From Nonomuraea candida (lineage in GTDB: Bacteria; Actinomycetota; Actinomycetes; Streptosporangiales; Streptosporangiaceae): a stretch of DNA of 64,000 bases. The stretch is from assembly GCF_000725485.1 (NCBI RefSeq), contig NZ_JOAG01000045.1:25718-89717 (forward strand), in the 5' to 3' direction. Position numbers and translations under genes: made by a program. The notes under the pieces were generated by a model, which had not been told where the DNA came from, did not search any database, and saw nothing but the letters and a program-made list of their open reading frames with translations. This document shows, piece after piece, positions 27,138-34,685 of the stretch (the stretch's first letter is position 1; each line of letters opens with the position of its first letter).

Positions 27138-30100
27138 GATCTCGTCGTGGTGCCGGGAGCCTCGTCGGGGAACTTGCCGTTCTTGCCGCACGCCCGCAGG
27201 GTCGCCTCGGTCAGCGGCTTGACGTCACGGTACATGCGCGGCCCCGGCGTGTAGTCGCACCCGAACTCCCTGGCCGCGACCATGACCTCGACCAGGGTGT
27301 GGTGCTGGGCCCCGACCAGGAAGGCGATGCAGGCCAGCCGGGTGGGGTAGCGCTCGCCGCCGAGCACCGCGGCCGCGCTCATCATCGACACCGTCGTGCC
27401 GGAGGGCCCGGCGCCGAGTGGCAGGCCCAGCCGCCGCTTGGCCTGGACCCATTGGTTGCTCTCCTTCATCATCCACACCTTCGAACCCGCGACCCACCGT
27501 AGCGCCTGGTCCCGCTGCCAGTCCGGGTCGATCCTGCGCTGCATCCGCACCTGCCGGGCGCTGAACCTGAAGCCGGTCTCGGCGAGGGTCAAGCCGAGCT
27601 CGCGGCTCTCCCCTTCCGGCCGCGGCTCTCTCGACTCCCGCTGGTGCTCGACCTCGGAGCCCGGGGGAATCGGCGCCATCGCGCGGGGCAACTGCCGTCG
27701 CTCGACGGTCTGCGGCGTCATCCCGGCTTCGCGCATCTCCGCCCGCCGGGTGTTCAGGATCTCGAGATTCAGCCCCGCCCGCACGATGAACTCATCGATC
27801 TCTGCCTGTTTCTCGCTGTCCATGATGTCCATGCCCAGGATGTTGGTGAAGAACTCGGTGATGTGGACGAACCGTTCGGTGAGGGTGCCCTTGTCGAACA
27901 CCGCCATCACGTCCTTCACCTCTTTCCCGACAAAGCCGGACTTGTGCTCGTCCTCCTGGCCGATCTTCTTCAAGACCTCGGCGAGTTTCGCGTCCGCGCG
28001 GTCCCACTTCCCGCCGGCCTTCGCCTTGATGTACGCCTTCGCGCTGCGCGCCATGGTGGCCATGGCCGAGTTCGCGGCACGATGGGTCGCGGCCTTGGCC
28101 GCCAGTTTCCGTTCGAACGCCTTCGCGTCTTCGGTGAAGTGGGGATTGGCGCCCGTCGCCTGGTCGCCCTCCGTCTTCGCGGCCGAGTCGCGGACCCCCT
28201 CCGGGTTGATCCTCCCGTACACTGCCCAGTGGTCGCCCTTGACGACGGGACGGAGCACGTCGAGTCCGTAGCGGATCCGGACCGCCGTGAGGAGCGGCTG
28301 CAGGAGCTTCCCGGCCACGGGACGGCCGCGGAACCTGTTGACGGCCGCCACCCCGGCCGCCAGCGCAGCGGCGAGCCGTTCGCGCTGCCCGGCCGGGCTG
28401 TCGTCGCCGCCGCGCAGCCTGTCCCTGACTCGGGCCGGCAGGGACCTGCGCGGCTTCCCGCGGCGGGTTCTCCGCCTGGCCATACCGGCCTTGAGCTTCG
28501 TCCAGAGCTTCCTGACCAGGGCGGCCATCTTGTCGATGACCGCGTCGATGGCGCGGTTGACCGGGCGGGCGAGCCTCTGGAAGATCTGGCGGACCTTGCC
28601 GGCGATGCCGCCGATGCCCAGGATCGCGGCCAGCGCGCCGAGCAGGACCGGGATGGAGCGGGCCAGGGCCCGTTCGACCAGCGCGGGCACCCCGCCGCTG
28701 CCGCCCCGGGCGATCGCGATCACCGCGTCCAGCACCGCGTTGACGAAGTCGATGATCTGGCGGGCCTGGGTGAGGATGAAGCGGATGATGTCGATGATCA
28801 TCTTGCAGGCGCGGATGAACGCCGACGCCGGGCTGAACAGCGACACGATCCAGGTGACGCCGGCGATGACGATCGTGGGCAGCAGGTAGGAGACCAGGTC
28901 GCGGATCAGGGTCTTCTTCAGGTCGCCGACGCGGGTCTTGAGGTCGTCCCACAGGCCGGCCACGCCGCGCCGCTTGGCCTGGGCGACCAGCGGGACGGCG
29001 GTCTCGGCCGCCACCACGGCCTGCTCGGGCACCTTGCGCGCGAGCCGGGAGCGCAGGTTGGCCCACGTCAGACCGAGCAGCGCGGCCAGCACCCGCAGGA
29101 TGCCCTGGGCGTCGAAGCTCCTGGGCAGTTGCAGCCCGGCCGCCGCGCCGCTGCCCAGCAGCCAGGCCAGCACCCCCGCCTCCAGATGCCGGCCGGCGTT
29201 CCTGGCGAACAGCCGCAGGCCGCCGCCGACGCCGGTGACCAGGCGGCCGAGGAAGCCGATCGGGTCCTGGAGGATCGCGCCCACGGCGGTGGCCGCCTTG
29301 CGCAGCACGCCCATCAGCAGCCGGCCCAGCTCCTTGATCGTGGCGATGACGCCGCCGATCGCGTCGGCCGCCCTGGAGACCAGCCCCTTGTTCTTCTCCT
29401 TCTCCGCCGCGATCTCCTCGTCGACGGCCTTGACCGCGTCGGCGTACTTGGTGGCCAGGGTGTCGACCAGCTCGGTGCCCTTGTCGGAGACGGTGTCCCG
29501 CAACTCCGCGAACCTGCCCTCGAAGTCGGCGGCCGCCTCCCGGCCGATCGCCTTCAGGTCCGCGGGCAGCCGGTCGAGGGCGGCCTTGAGCTGCTTGCGG
29601 CCGGTGGCGATGCGCTCCTTGGCGCGGCGCAGCTCCCGCTCGATGACGCCGGCGATGTCGGTGATCACCTGGCGCATGTCCGCGAGGTAGTGCCGCTTGG
29701 CCGTCTCATAGATCTGGTTGGCCTCTTCCGGCAGGTCGGCGAAGAGGTCCTTGACCCAGCGGGCCTTGCCCGCCAGGCCGGAGTAGCGGCGGTCCTTGTA
29801 CTCCGCCATGCCCCGCTCGTGCTCGGCCGTGAACCGGTCCCTGGCCCGCTTCTCCTGCCGGGTGAACCGGTCGTCGACCGTCTTGTCCAGATCCGAGAGG
29901 ATCTTCTCCACGTCGGTCCTGGTCCGGTCGAAGGCCTCCTGCAGCACCGCGGTGACCTGGGCCCGCTTGCTCTCGTCCCGGGTCTTGGCGCCCTGCTTGC
30001 CGGCGCCGACCTGCCTGCCGGTGCCCACCCGCGTGCCGTGCATGGCCGCCATCGCGGCCGGGCCCATGGTGGCGGCGGCGTTCCTGGTCTCCGCGATCTC

Positions 30101-31423
30101 GCGTGCCTCGCCGGCACGCAGCCGCCGGGGCGCGGTCGCGGCGTGGGCGTCCATGGCCTTCTTGTCCCTGACCGCCTTGCCGAAGGACGGCTCGTTGGAC
30201 CTCAGCAACTGCGGCTCGGTCACCCGGGCCTCGGCCATCTGCCGGTCGACCCGTTCCGGTCCGGCCGACAGGTCCGTCGCCGACGGAGGCAGCCGGTCCG
30301 GTACGGCCCGGCCCGGGTCCGGCGCGCCCGGCCTGCCCGGCACCTTGTCCCCCGCCAGCGGCACGACCTCCTTGGTGTCCGGCGCCGGTCGTGGCGGTTG
30401 CGCGGTCGTGTCGGCGATCTCCTGCGCCGCCGCCTCCTTGCCCGAGCCGACCTTGCCCTGGACCTCGGCCTTGACCTCCCCGGCCTTGCCCGACTCGCCG
30501 AAGGTGTCCGCCTCGTCCAGGTTCTTCGGCGCCCGCCGGGCGACCGCGTCCTCGACGGCCTTGACGAACGCGGCCTTGTCGAACTCCTTGGGCCGCGCGG
30601 CGTCCATGTCCTCGGCGTGCGCCGCCTTGCCCCGCGCCTCCCGGTCGTCGGGCGGCGGCACCGCGGCCGCCTGCGCCGCCCCCGCCTCCGCCCCGGCCGG
30701 CGGATGACTCGTGCCGAGGTGCCGCTTCTTCGCCGCGACGTCCTTCTGCAACGCCTGGAACTTGGGGTCCGCGCCGGGGGAGCGGGGCCCTGCGGCCCGC
30801 TCCTTCTTCGCCGCCGCCCGGCCCGCGTCCTCCTTCGCCGCGCGGTCCGCGTCCTCCTTCGGCGTCGTGCCCGGGTCCTGCCGCTCCGGCCTGGCCGCGG
30901 GCGGCGCGGTCGCCTTGCTCCCGGGCGCCGGCGGCTTCCTGCGCGCCGCGGGAATGCCGGTCGTCCCCGGTGATGTGGGTGCGGGACCTGTGGTCGTGAC
31001 CGGAATTGTGGTCGTGACGGGAGTTGGGGTCTGGGTGGGCGTTCTGGCTGGAATGGGTGCGGCTGGAATGGGTGCGGCCGGGGCGGGTGCGGCCGGGGCG
31101 GGCAATGCTCCTGCCCGGGTCGCCACCGCCTGGTTGCCGACGAGCTCCTGGCCGGACAGGAGCAGGGGCCCGCGCCACCCCGACCGGCGCGGGCCGGCGT
31201 CGGGCTCCTGCCCGCCCATCGCCGCCGCCACGGCCGCGTTGCCCACCAGCGTCCGCGCGCGGACGACGTCGGCCGAGACCGGGTCCATCGCGCTCGGCCG
31301 CCGCCGGCTGTTCGGCAGGGACGACAGGGACGGTGGCGGCAGGGACGGGGACGACACTGCCGGAGCCGGCACCGCCCGGCTGGTCGCCGGCCGTGGTGGG
31401 CGCACCTTCAAGGGGACGGGCAT
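27134..31423 (-). CDS. Giant multidomain protein with eCIS-associated cargo/toxin architecture
   Basis: About 1429 residues. Two GNxAV motifs (LVGNAAVAAAM near 58-68 and LVGNQAVATRAG near 94-105) recall the short motif of DUF4157-linked proteins. A Thr/Pro/Ala-rich linker follows to about 330, then a long charged helical region (about 460-650). At about 650-970 lies a mixed coiled-coil/hydrophobic module (GVLRKAATAVGAILQDPIGFLGRLV, LLGLTWANLRSRLARK, YLLPTIVIAGVTWIVSLFSP, VDAVIDKMA-type end). I recognise this module from proteins encoded with extracellular contractile injection systems. VVKGDHWAVYGRINPEG (about 1060) and HHTLVEVMVAAREFG (about 1375) mark the C-terminal region, which carries no toxin fold I can name. 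No signal peptide or contractile-system structural gene is nearby. The ATG at 31423 is tentative. Confidence 0.7.
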   Translation of the reverse strand: MPVPLKVRPPRPATSRAVPAPAVSSPSLPPPSLSSLPNSRRRPSAMDPVSADVVRARTLVGNAAVAAAMGGQEPDAGPRRSGWRGPLLLSGQELVGNQAVATRAGALPAPAAPAPAAPIPAAPIPARTPTQTPTPVTTTIPVTTTGPAPTSPGTTGIPAARRKPPAPGSKATAPPAARPERQDPGTTPKEDADRAAKEDAGRAAAKKERAAGPRSPGADPKFQALQKDVAAKKRHLGTSHPPAGAEAGAAQAAAVPPPDDREARGKAAHAEDMDAARPKEFDKAAFVKAVEDAVARRAPKNLDEADTFGESGKAGEVKAEVQGKVGSGKEAAAQEIADTTAQPPRPAPDTKEVVPLAGDKVPGRPGAPDPGRAVPDRLPPSATDLSAGPERVDRQMAEARVTEPQLLRSNEPSFGKAVRDKKAMDAHAATAPRRLRAGEAREIAETRNAAATMGPAAMAAMHGTRVGTGRQVGAGKQGAKTRDESKRAQVTAVLQEAFDRTRTDVEKILSDLDKTVDDRFTRQEKRARDRFTAEHERGMAEYKDRRYSGLAGKARWVKDLFADLPEEANQIYETAKRHYLADMRQVITDIAGVIERELRRAKERIATGRKQLKAALDRLPADLKAIGREAAADFEGRFAELRDTVSDKGTELVDTLATKYADAVKAVDEEIAAEKEKNKGLVSRAADAIGGVIATIKELGRLLMGVLRKAATAVGAILQDPIGFLGRLVTGVGGGLRLFARNAGRHLEAGVLAWLLGSGAAAGLQLPRSFDAQGILRVLAALLGLTWANLRSRLARKVPEQAVVAAETAVPLVAQAKRRGVAGLWDDLKTRVGDLKKTLIRDLVSYLLPTIVIAGVTWIVSLFSPASAFIRACKMIIDIIRFILTQARQIIDFVNAVLDAVIAIARGGSGGVPALVERALARSIPVLLGALAAILGIGGIAGKVRQIFQRLARPVNRAIDAVIDKMAALVRKLWTKLKAGMARRRTRRGKPRRSLPARVRDRLRGGDDSPAGQRERLAAALAAGVAAVNRFRGRPVAGKLLQPLLTAVRIRYGLDVLRPVVKGDHWAVYGRINPEGVRDSAAKTEGDQATGANPHFTEDAKAFERKLAAKAATHRAANSAMATMARSAKAYIKAKAGGKWDRADAKLAEVLKKIGQEDEHKSGFVGKEVKDVMAVFDKGTLTERFVHITEFFTNILGMDIMDSEKQAEIDEFIVRAGLNLEILNTRRAEMREAGMTPQTVERRQLPRAMAPIPPGSEVEHQRESREPRPEGESRELGLTLAETGFRFSARQVRMQRRIDPDWQRDQALRWVAGSKVWMMKESNQWVQAKRRLGLPLGAGPSGTTVSMMSAAAVLGGERYPTRLACIAFLVGAQHHTLVEVMVAAREFGCDYTPGPRMYRDVKPLTEATLRACGKNGKFPDEAPGTTTRS

Positions 31424-31520
31424 GGCGGCGCTTTTCCCGTACGACGACTGGTGGACGAAGCATGGCACCGGGCGCGTCGCGGCGGTGCCGCCCCGGCGTC
31501 ACCGCGCCGTCACCGAGCGC

Positions 31521-31574
31521 CCGGGACGCGGAAGAAGCCCGGGACGCGGAAGAACGCCGGGACGCGGAAGAACG
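31521..31574. repeat. Three tandem copies of an 18-bp unit
   Basis: CCGGGACGCGGAAGAASG-type units start at 31521, 31539 and 31557. Copies two and three are identical and the first differs by two bases. The array lies in the 216-base divergent region between the giant protein and the APC permease genes. Confidence 0.85.
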
Positions 31575-31639
31575 CGGTGTCGCCGGTTGAGCGGCCGACG
31601 GTGGGGAAGGTCGCCCTCACGGAACGTAGTGGGAGCGTC

Positions 31640-33031
31640 ATGATCAGTAGACGGAGTGTCTTCAGGCGCAAGCCGATCGAGCACATCGCCACCGAGCACG
31701 AGGGCGAGCTGTCCAGGTCGCTCGGGTTGTGGCAGCTCACGGCCATCGGCGTGGGCGGCATCATCGGGGCGGGCATCTTCGCCCTGGCGGGCGCGGTCGC
31801 CAACGAGACCGCCGGGCCGGCCGTGCTGGTGTCGTTCCTCATCGCGGGGGTGGCCAGCGCCGCCGCCGCGCTCTCCTACGCCGAGTTCGCCGGCCTGATC
31901 CCGAAGGCCGGCTCCGCCTACACCTACGGGTACGCGGTCCTGGGCGAGATCGTCGGCTGGCTCATCGGCTGGGACCTGCTGCTGGAGTACACCGCGATCG
32001 TCGCCGTCGTGGCCATCGGCATCTCCGGCTACTTCGGCTTCCTCGTCCAGCAGCTCGGCCTGACGCTGCCCGCCTGGTCGCTCGGCGCGCCGGGCACCGG
32101 CGAGGGGCACGTGGTGGACCTGTTCGCGGTGGTGTTGTGCCTGCTCATCGCGTTCCTGCTGAACCTGGGCATCCGCGCGGCGGCCAGGTTCGAGACGTTC
32201 GTGGTGGGGGTCAAGGTCGCGGTCGTGCTGCTGGTCATCGCGGTCGGCTTCTTCCACGTCAGCACCGCCAACTACACCCCGTTCTTCCCGTACGGGGTCG
32301 GCGGCGCCATCACCGGGGCGGCCACCGTGTTCTTCGCCGTGTTCGGCTACGACGCGATGAGCACCGCGGCCGAGGAGTCGCGCGACGCCCGCCGGCACAT
32401 GCCCAAGGCGATCATCTACTCGCTGGTCATCTCCATGATCCTGTACGTGCTGGCCACGCTCGTCCTGACCGGCATGCAGAACTACCGCGAGATCGACCCG
32501 GAGAGCGGCTTCTCCTCGGCCTTCGCCGCGGTCGGGCTGCCCGGCCTGGCCTCGGTGATCGCGGCGGGCGCCATCGTGGGCATCCTCACCGTGATGTTCA
32601 CGTTCATGCTCGGCGTCACCCGGGTCTGGTTCTCGATGAGCCGGGACGGCCTGCTGCCCGGCTGGTTCGCCAAGCTCCACCCGGTGCGCCGGGTGCCCTC
32701 GCGCGTCACCTGGATCGTCGGCGCGGCCTCGGCGCTGATCGCCGGGTTCCTGCCCATCAGGGAGGCGGCCGAGCTGACGAACATCGGCATCCTGCTGGCG
32801 TTCGTGGTGGTGTGCGTGGCGGTGATCGTGCTGCGCTACCGGCAGCCGGACCTGCCGCGCTCGTTCCGCACCCCCTGGATGCCCGTGGTGCCGGCCGTCG
32901 GGGTGGTCTTCTCGGTCTGGCTGATCACCTTCCTCGCCCCGGTGACGTGGCTGCGCTTCGCCGCCTGGTTCGCGCTCGGGCTGGTCATCTATTTCGCGTA
33001 CGGGAGGCGGCACTCCGCGCTGGAACGCTGA
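31640..33031 (+). CDS. APC family amino acid permease
   Basis: A 463-residue membrane protein with twelve predicted helices. The APC signature IGVGGIIGAGIFALAG lies in the first helix, followed by SYAEFAGLIPKAGSAYTYGYAVLGEIVGWLIGWDLLLEY, typical of cationic amino acid transporters (CAT/YfnA-like). Later segments AVFGYDAMSTAAEESRDARRHMPKAI and FSMSRDGLLPGWFAK support this. It is an inner-membrane secondary transporter; the substrate is probably an amino acid but is not specified. The ATG at 31640 has GGGAG upstream. Confidence 0.92.
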   Translation: MISRRSVFRRKPIEHIATEHEGELSRSLGLWQLTAIGVGGIIGAGIFALAGAVANETAGPAVLVSFLIAGVASAAAALSYAEFAGLIPKAGSAYTYGYAVLGEIVGWLIGWDLLLEYTAIVAVVAIGISGYFGFLVQQLGLTLPAWSLGAPGTGEGHVVDLFAVVLCLLIAFLLNLGIRAAARFETFVVGVKVAVVLLVIAVGFFHVSTANYTPFFPYGVGGAITGAATVFFAVFGYDAMSTAAEESRDARRHMPKAIIYSLVISMILYVLATLVLTGMQNYREIDPESGFSSAFAAVGLPGLASVIAAGAIVGILTVMFTFMLGVTRVWFSMSRDGLLPGWFAKLHPVRRVPSRVTWIVGAASALIAGFLPIREAAELTNIGILLAFVVVCVAVIVLRYRQPDLPRSFRTPWMPVVPAVGVVFSVWLITFLAPVTWLRFAAWFALGLVIYFAYGRRHSALER

Positions 33032-33035
33032 CCCC

Positions 33036-33062
33036 CGTCACACCGCCCCGGTCGCGTACGTC
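33036..33062 (+). promoter_or_regulatory. ECF41-type autoregulated promoter
   Basis: CGTCACA (33036-33042) and CGTC (33059-33062) are 16 bases apart, close to the TGTCACA...CGTC promoter recalled for ECF41 sigma factors. It starts five bases after the APC stop and lies 38 bases before the sigma-factor start, so the sigma factor probably transcribes its own gene. Confidence 0.6.
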
Positions 33063-33099
33063 AATGTGGTGACGGACTGCGACGACGATGTGGAGCGAG

Positions 33100-33990
33100 A
33101 TGGACGAGCACGAACTCCTGGCGAGCCGGTTCGAGGCGCACCGGGGGCAGTTGAAGGCGGTCGCCTACCGGATGCTGGGCTCGCTCAGCGAGGCCGAGGA
33201 CGCGGTGCAGGAGGCGTGGTTGCGGCTGAGCCGCAGCGACGCCGGCGAGGTGGAGAACCTCGGCGGCTGGCTCACCACGGTGGTCGGCCGGGTCTGCCTG
33301 GACATGTTGCGCGCCCGCACCTCGCGGCGGGAGGAGCCGCTGGAGGGGCGCCTGCCCGACCCGGTGGTGAGCCCGCCCGGCGGGCCCGACCCGGAGCAGG
33401 CGGCGCTGGTGGCCGACTCCGTCGGGCTGGCGCTGCTGGTGGTGCTGGAGTCGCTCGCCCCGGCCGAGCGGCTGGCGTTCGTGCTGCACGACATGTTCGC
33501 GGTGCCGTTCGAGGAGATCGCGCCGCTCGTCGGGCGTACGCCGGCCGCGACCAGGCAGCTCGCCAGCCGGGCCCGGCGGCGGGTGCGCGGGGCGGCCCCG
33601 GTGCCCGATCCCGACCTGGGCCGGCAGCGGGAGATCGTGGAGGCGTTCATCGGGGCCGCGCACCGCGGTGACTTCGCGGGGCTGGTGGCCGTGCTCGACC
33701 CCGGCGTGGTGATGCGCGCCGACGGCGGCGCGGCGCCCGAGGGCGGCTGGAAGGAGGTCCGCGGCGCGGCGAACGTGGCCGCCCAGGCGCTGTCCTTCCG
33801 CGGCCGGTCGGCGTCGACCGGGCATCCGGCGGTGGTCAACGGCCTGGCCGGGGTGGTCAACACCGTGGCGGGCAAGCCGTCGGCGGTGATGAGCTTCACG
33901 GTCGCCGGCGGGCGCATCGTCGCCATCGACATCCTCGCCGACCCCGAGCGGCTGGCCGGCCTCGACCTGGCGCCGCTGATCACCGGCTGA
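33100..33990 (+). CDS. ECF41-type RNA polymerase sigma factor (SigJ-like) with SnoaL-like C-terminal domain
   Basis: A 296-residue sigma factor. Region 2 is at about residues 10-75 (AYRMLGSLSEAEDAVQEAWLRL) and region 4 at 110-165 (LESLAPAERLAFVLHDMFAVPFEEIAPLVGRTPAATRQLASRARR). A C-terminal SnoaL-like domain occupies about 175-290. The ECF41 control motifs appear in modified form: DGG at 208-210 (DGGGK position) and ILADPERL (NPDKL position). In this group the C-terminal domain regulates the sigma factor in place of an anti-sigma factor. The ATG at 33100 follows GGAG; an upstream ATG at 33088 lacks a site. It overlaps the convergent regulator gene by 11 bases. Confidence 0.9.
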   Translation: MDEHELLASRFEAHRGQLKAVAYRMLGSLSEAEDAVQEAWLRLSRSDAGEVENLGGWLTTVVGRVCLDMLRARTSRREEPLEGRLPDPVVSPPGGPDPEQAALVADSVGLALLVVLESLAPAERLAFVLHDMFAVPFEEIAPLVGRTPAATRQLASRARRRVRGAAPVPDPDLGRQREIVEAFIGAAHRGDFAGLVAVLDPGVVMRADGGAAPEGGWKEVRGAANVAAQALSFRGRSASTGHPAVVNGLAGVVNTVAGKPSAVMSFTVAGGRIVAIDILADPERLAGLDLAPLITG

Positions 33991-34579
33991 CGTCGCCGCC
34001 GCCCTTGGCCGCGGGGCGGGCGCGCACGTGCATGCGCTCGCCCTGCGGGCCGAACAGGGCCAGCACCTCGGCCGGCTCGTCGTCGGGGTTGAGGAAGGCG
34101 TGCGGCGTGCGGGTGTCGAACTCGGCCACCTCGCCCGCCGTCAGCACCACGTCGTGCCGGCCCAGCAGCAGCCGCAGCCGCCCGGACAGCACGTAGAGCC
34201 ACTCGTAGCCCTCGTGGACCTGCTGCTCGTGCTCGTAGCCCGGCCACCGCGGCGGGTAGATCTGCTTGTACGCCTGCAGCCCGCCCGGCCGCCGGCTCAG
34301 CGGGATGTACGTCATGCCGTGCTGCTTGACGGGCCGCAGGTGCACGCGCGGATCGCCGGTCACCGGCGCGTCGATCAGCTCGTCGAGCTGCACCTGGTAG
34401 GCCCTGGCCAGCAGGAGCAGCAGCTCCAGCGTCGGCCGGCGCCCGCCGGACTCCAGCCGTGACAGGGTGCTGACCGAGATGCCGGTGCTCTTGGACAGCT
34501 CTGCCAGCGTGGTGCCCCGCTCCTGGCGCAGCGCCCGCAGCCGGGGGCCCACCGCTTGCAGGACGTCATCGAGTTCCAT
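33980..34579 (-). CDS. XRE family regulator with cupin sensor domain
   Basis: A 199-residue protein. An XRE helix-turn-helix (LRALRQERGTTLAELSKSTGISVSTLSRLESGGRRPTLELLLLLARAY) fills residues 12-70. A C-terminal cupin_2 barrel (HEGYEWLYVLSGRLRLLLG, then LTAGEVAEFDTRTPHAFLN) spans about 110-185. The cupin likely binds a small ligand. It is divergent from the flavoprotein-methyltransferase fusion and has a dyad 10 bases upstream of its start, so it probably controls both genes. The ATG at 34579 is chosen as the start of the conserved domain. Confidence 0.9.
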   Translation of the reverse strand: MELDDVLQAVGPRLRALRQERGTTLAELSKSTGISVSTLSRLESGGRRPTLELLLLLARAYQVQLDELIDAPVTGDPRVHLRPVKQHGMTYIPLSRRPGGLQAYKQIYPPRWPGYEHEQQVHEGYEWLYVLSGRLRLLLGRHDVVLTAGEVAEFDTRTPHAFLNPDDEPAEVLALFGPQGERMHVRARPAAKGGGDVSR

Positions 34580-34588
34580 GCCCCCACA

Positions 34589-34638
34589 TTGCCATTTCGG
34601 CAACGACATTTGTCAAATCATCCGGCTGTCGCCGACAG
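34589..34638. promoter_or_regulatory. Two palindromes between the XRE-cupin gene and the flavoprotein fusion
   Basis: TTGCC-ATTTC-GGCAA (34589-34603) and CTGTCG-C-CGACAG (34626-34638) are both perfect dyads in the 106-base divergent region. The first lies just upstream of the regulator start and is the better candidate for autoregulation by the XRE-cupin protein; the second lies nearer the fusion-gene promoter. Confidence 0.55.
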
Positions 34639-34685
34639 TGGCGCGACACGGGTTGACCGGCAGAGTGATCGAGAGGAGTCGCGGC

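Noticed and set aside
27644..30973. Long + strand reading frame opposite the giant protein
   Set aside because: The minus-strand frame shows coherent motifs, amphipathic helices and membrane-like segments, while the + frame is a repetitive Gly/Arg/Asp-rich shadow.
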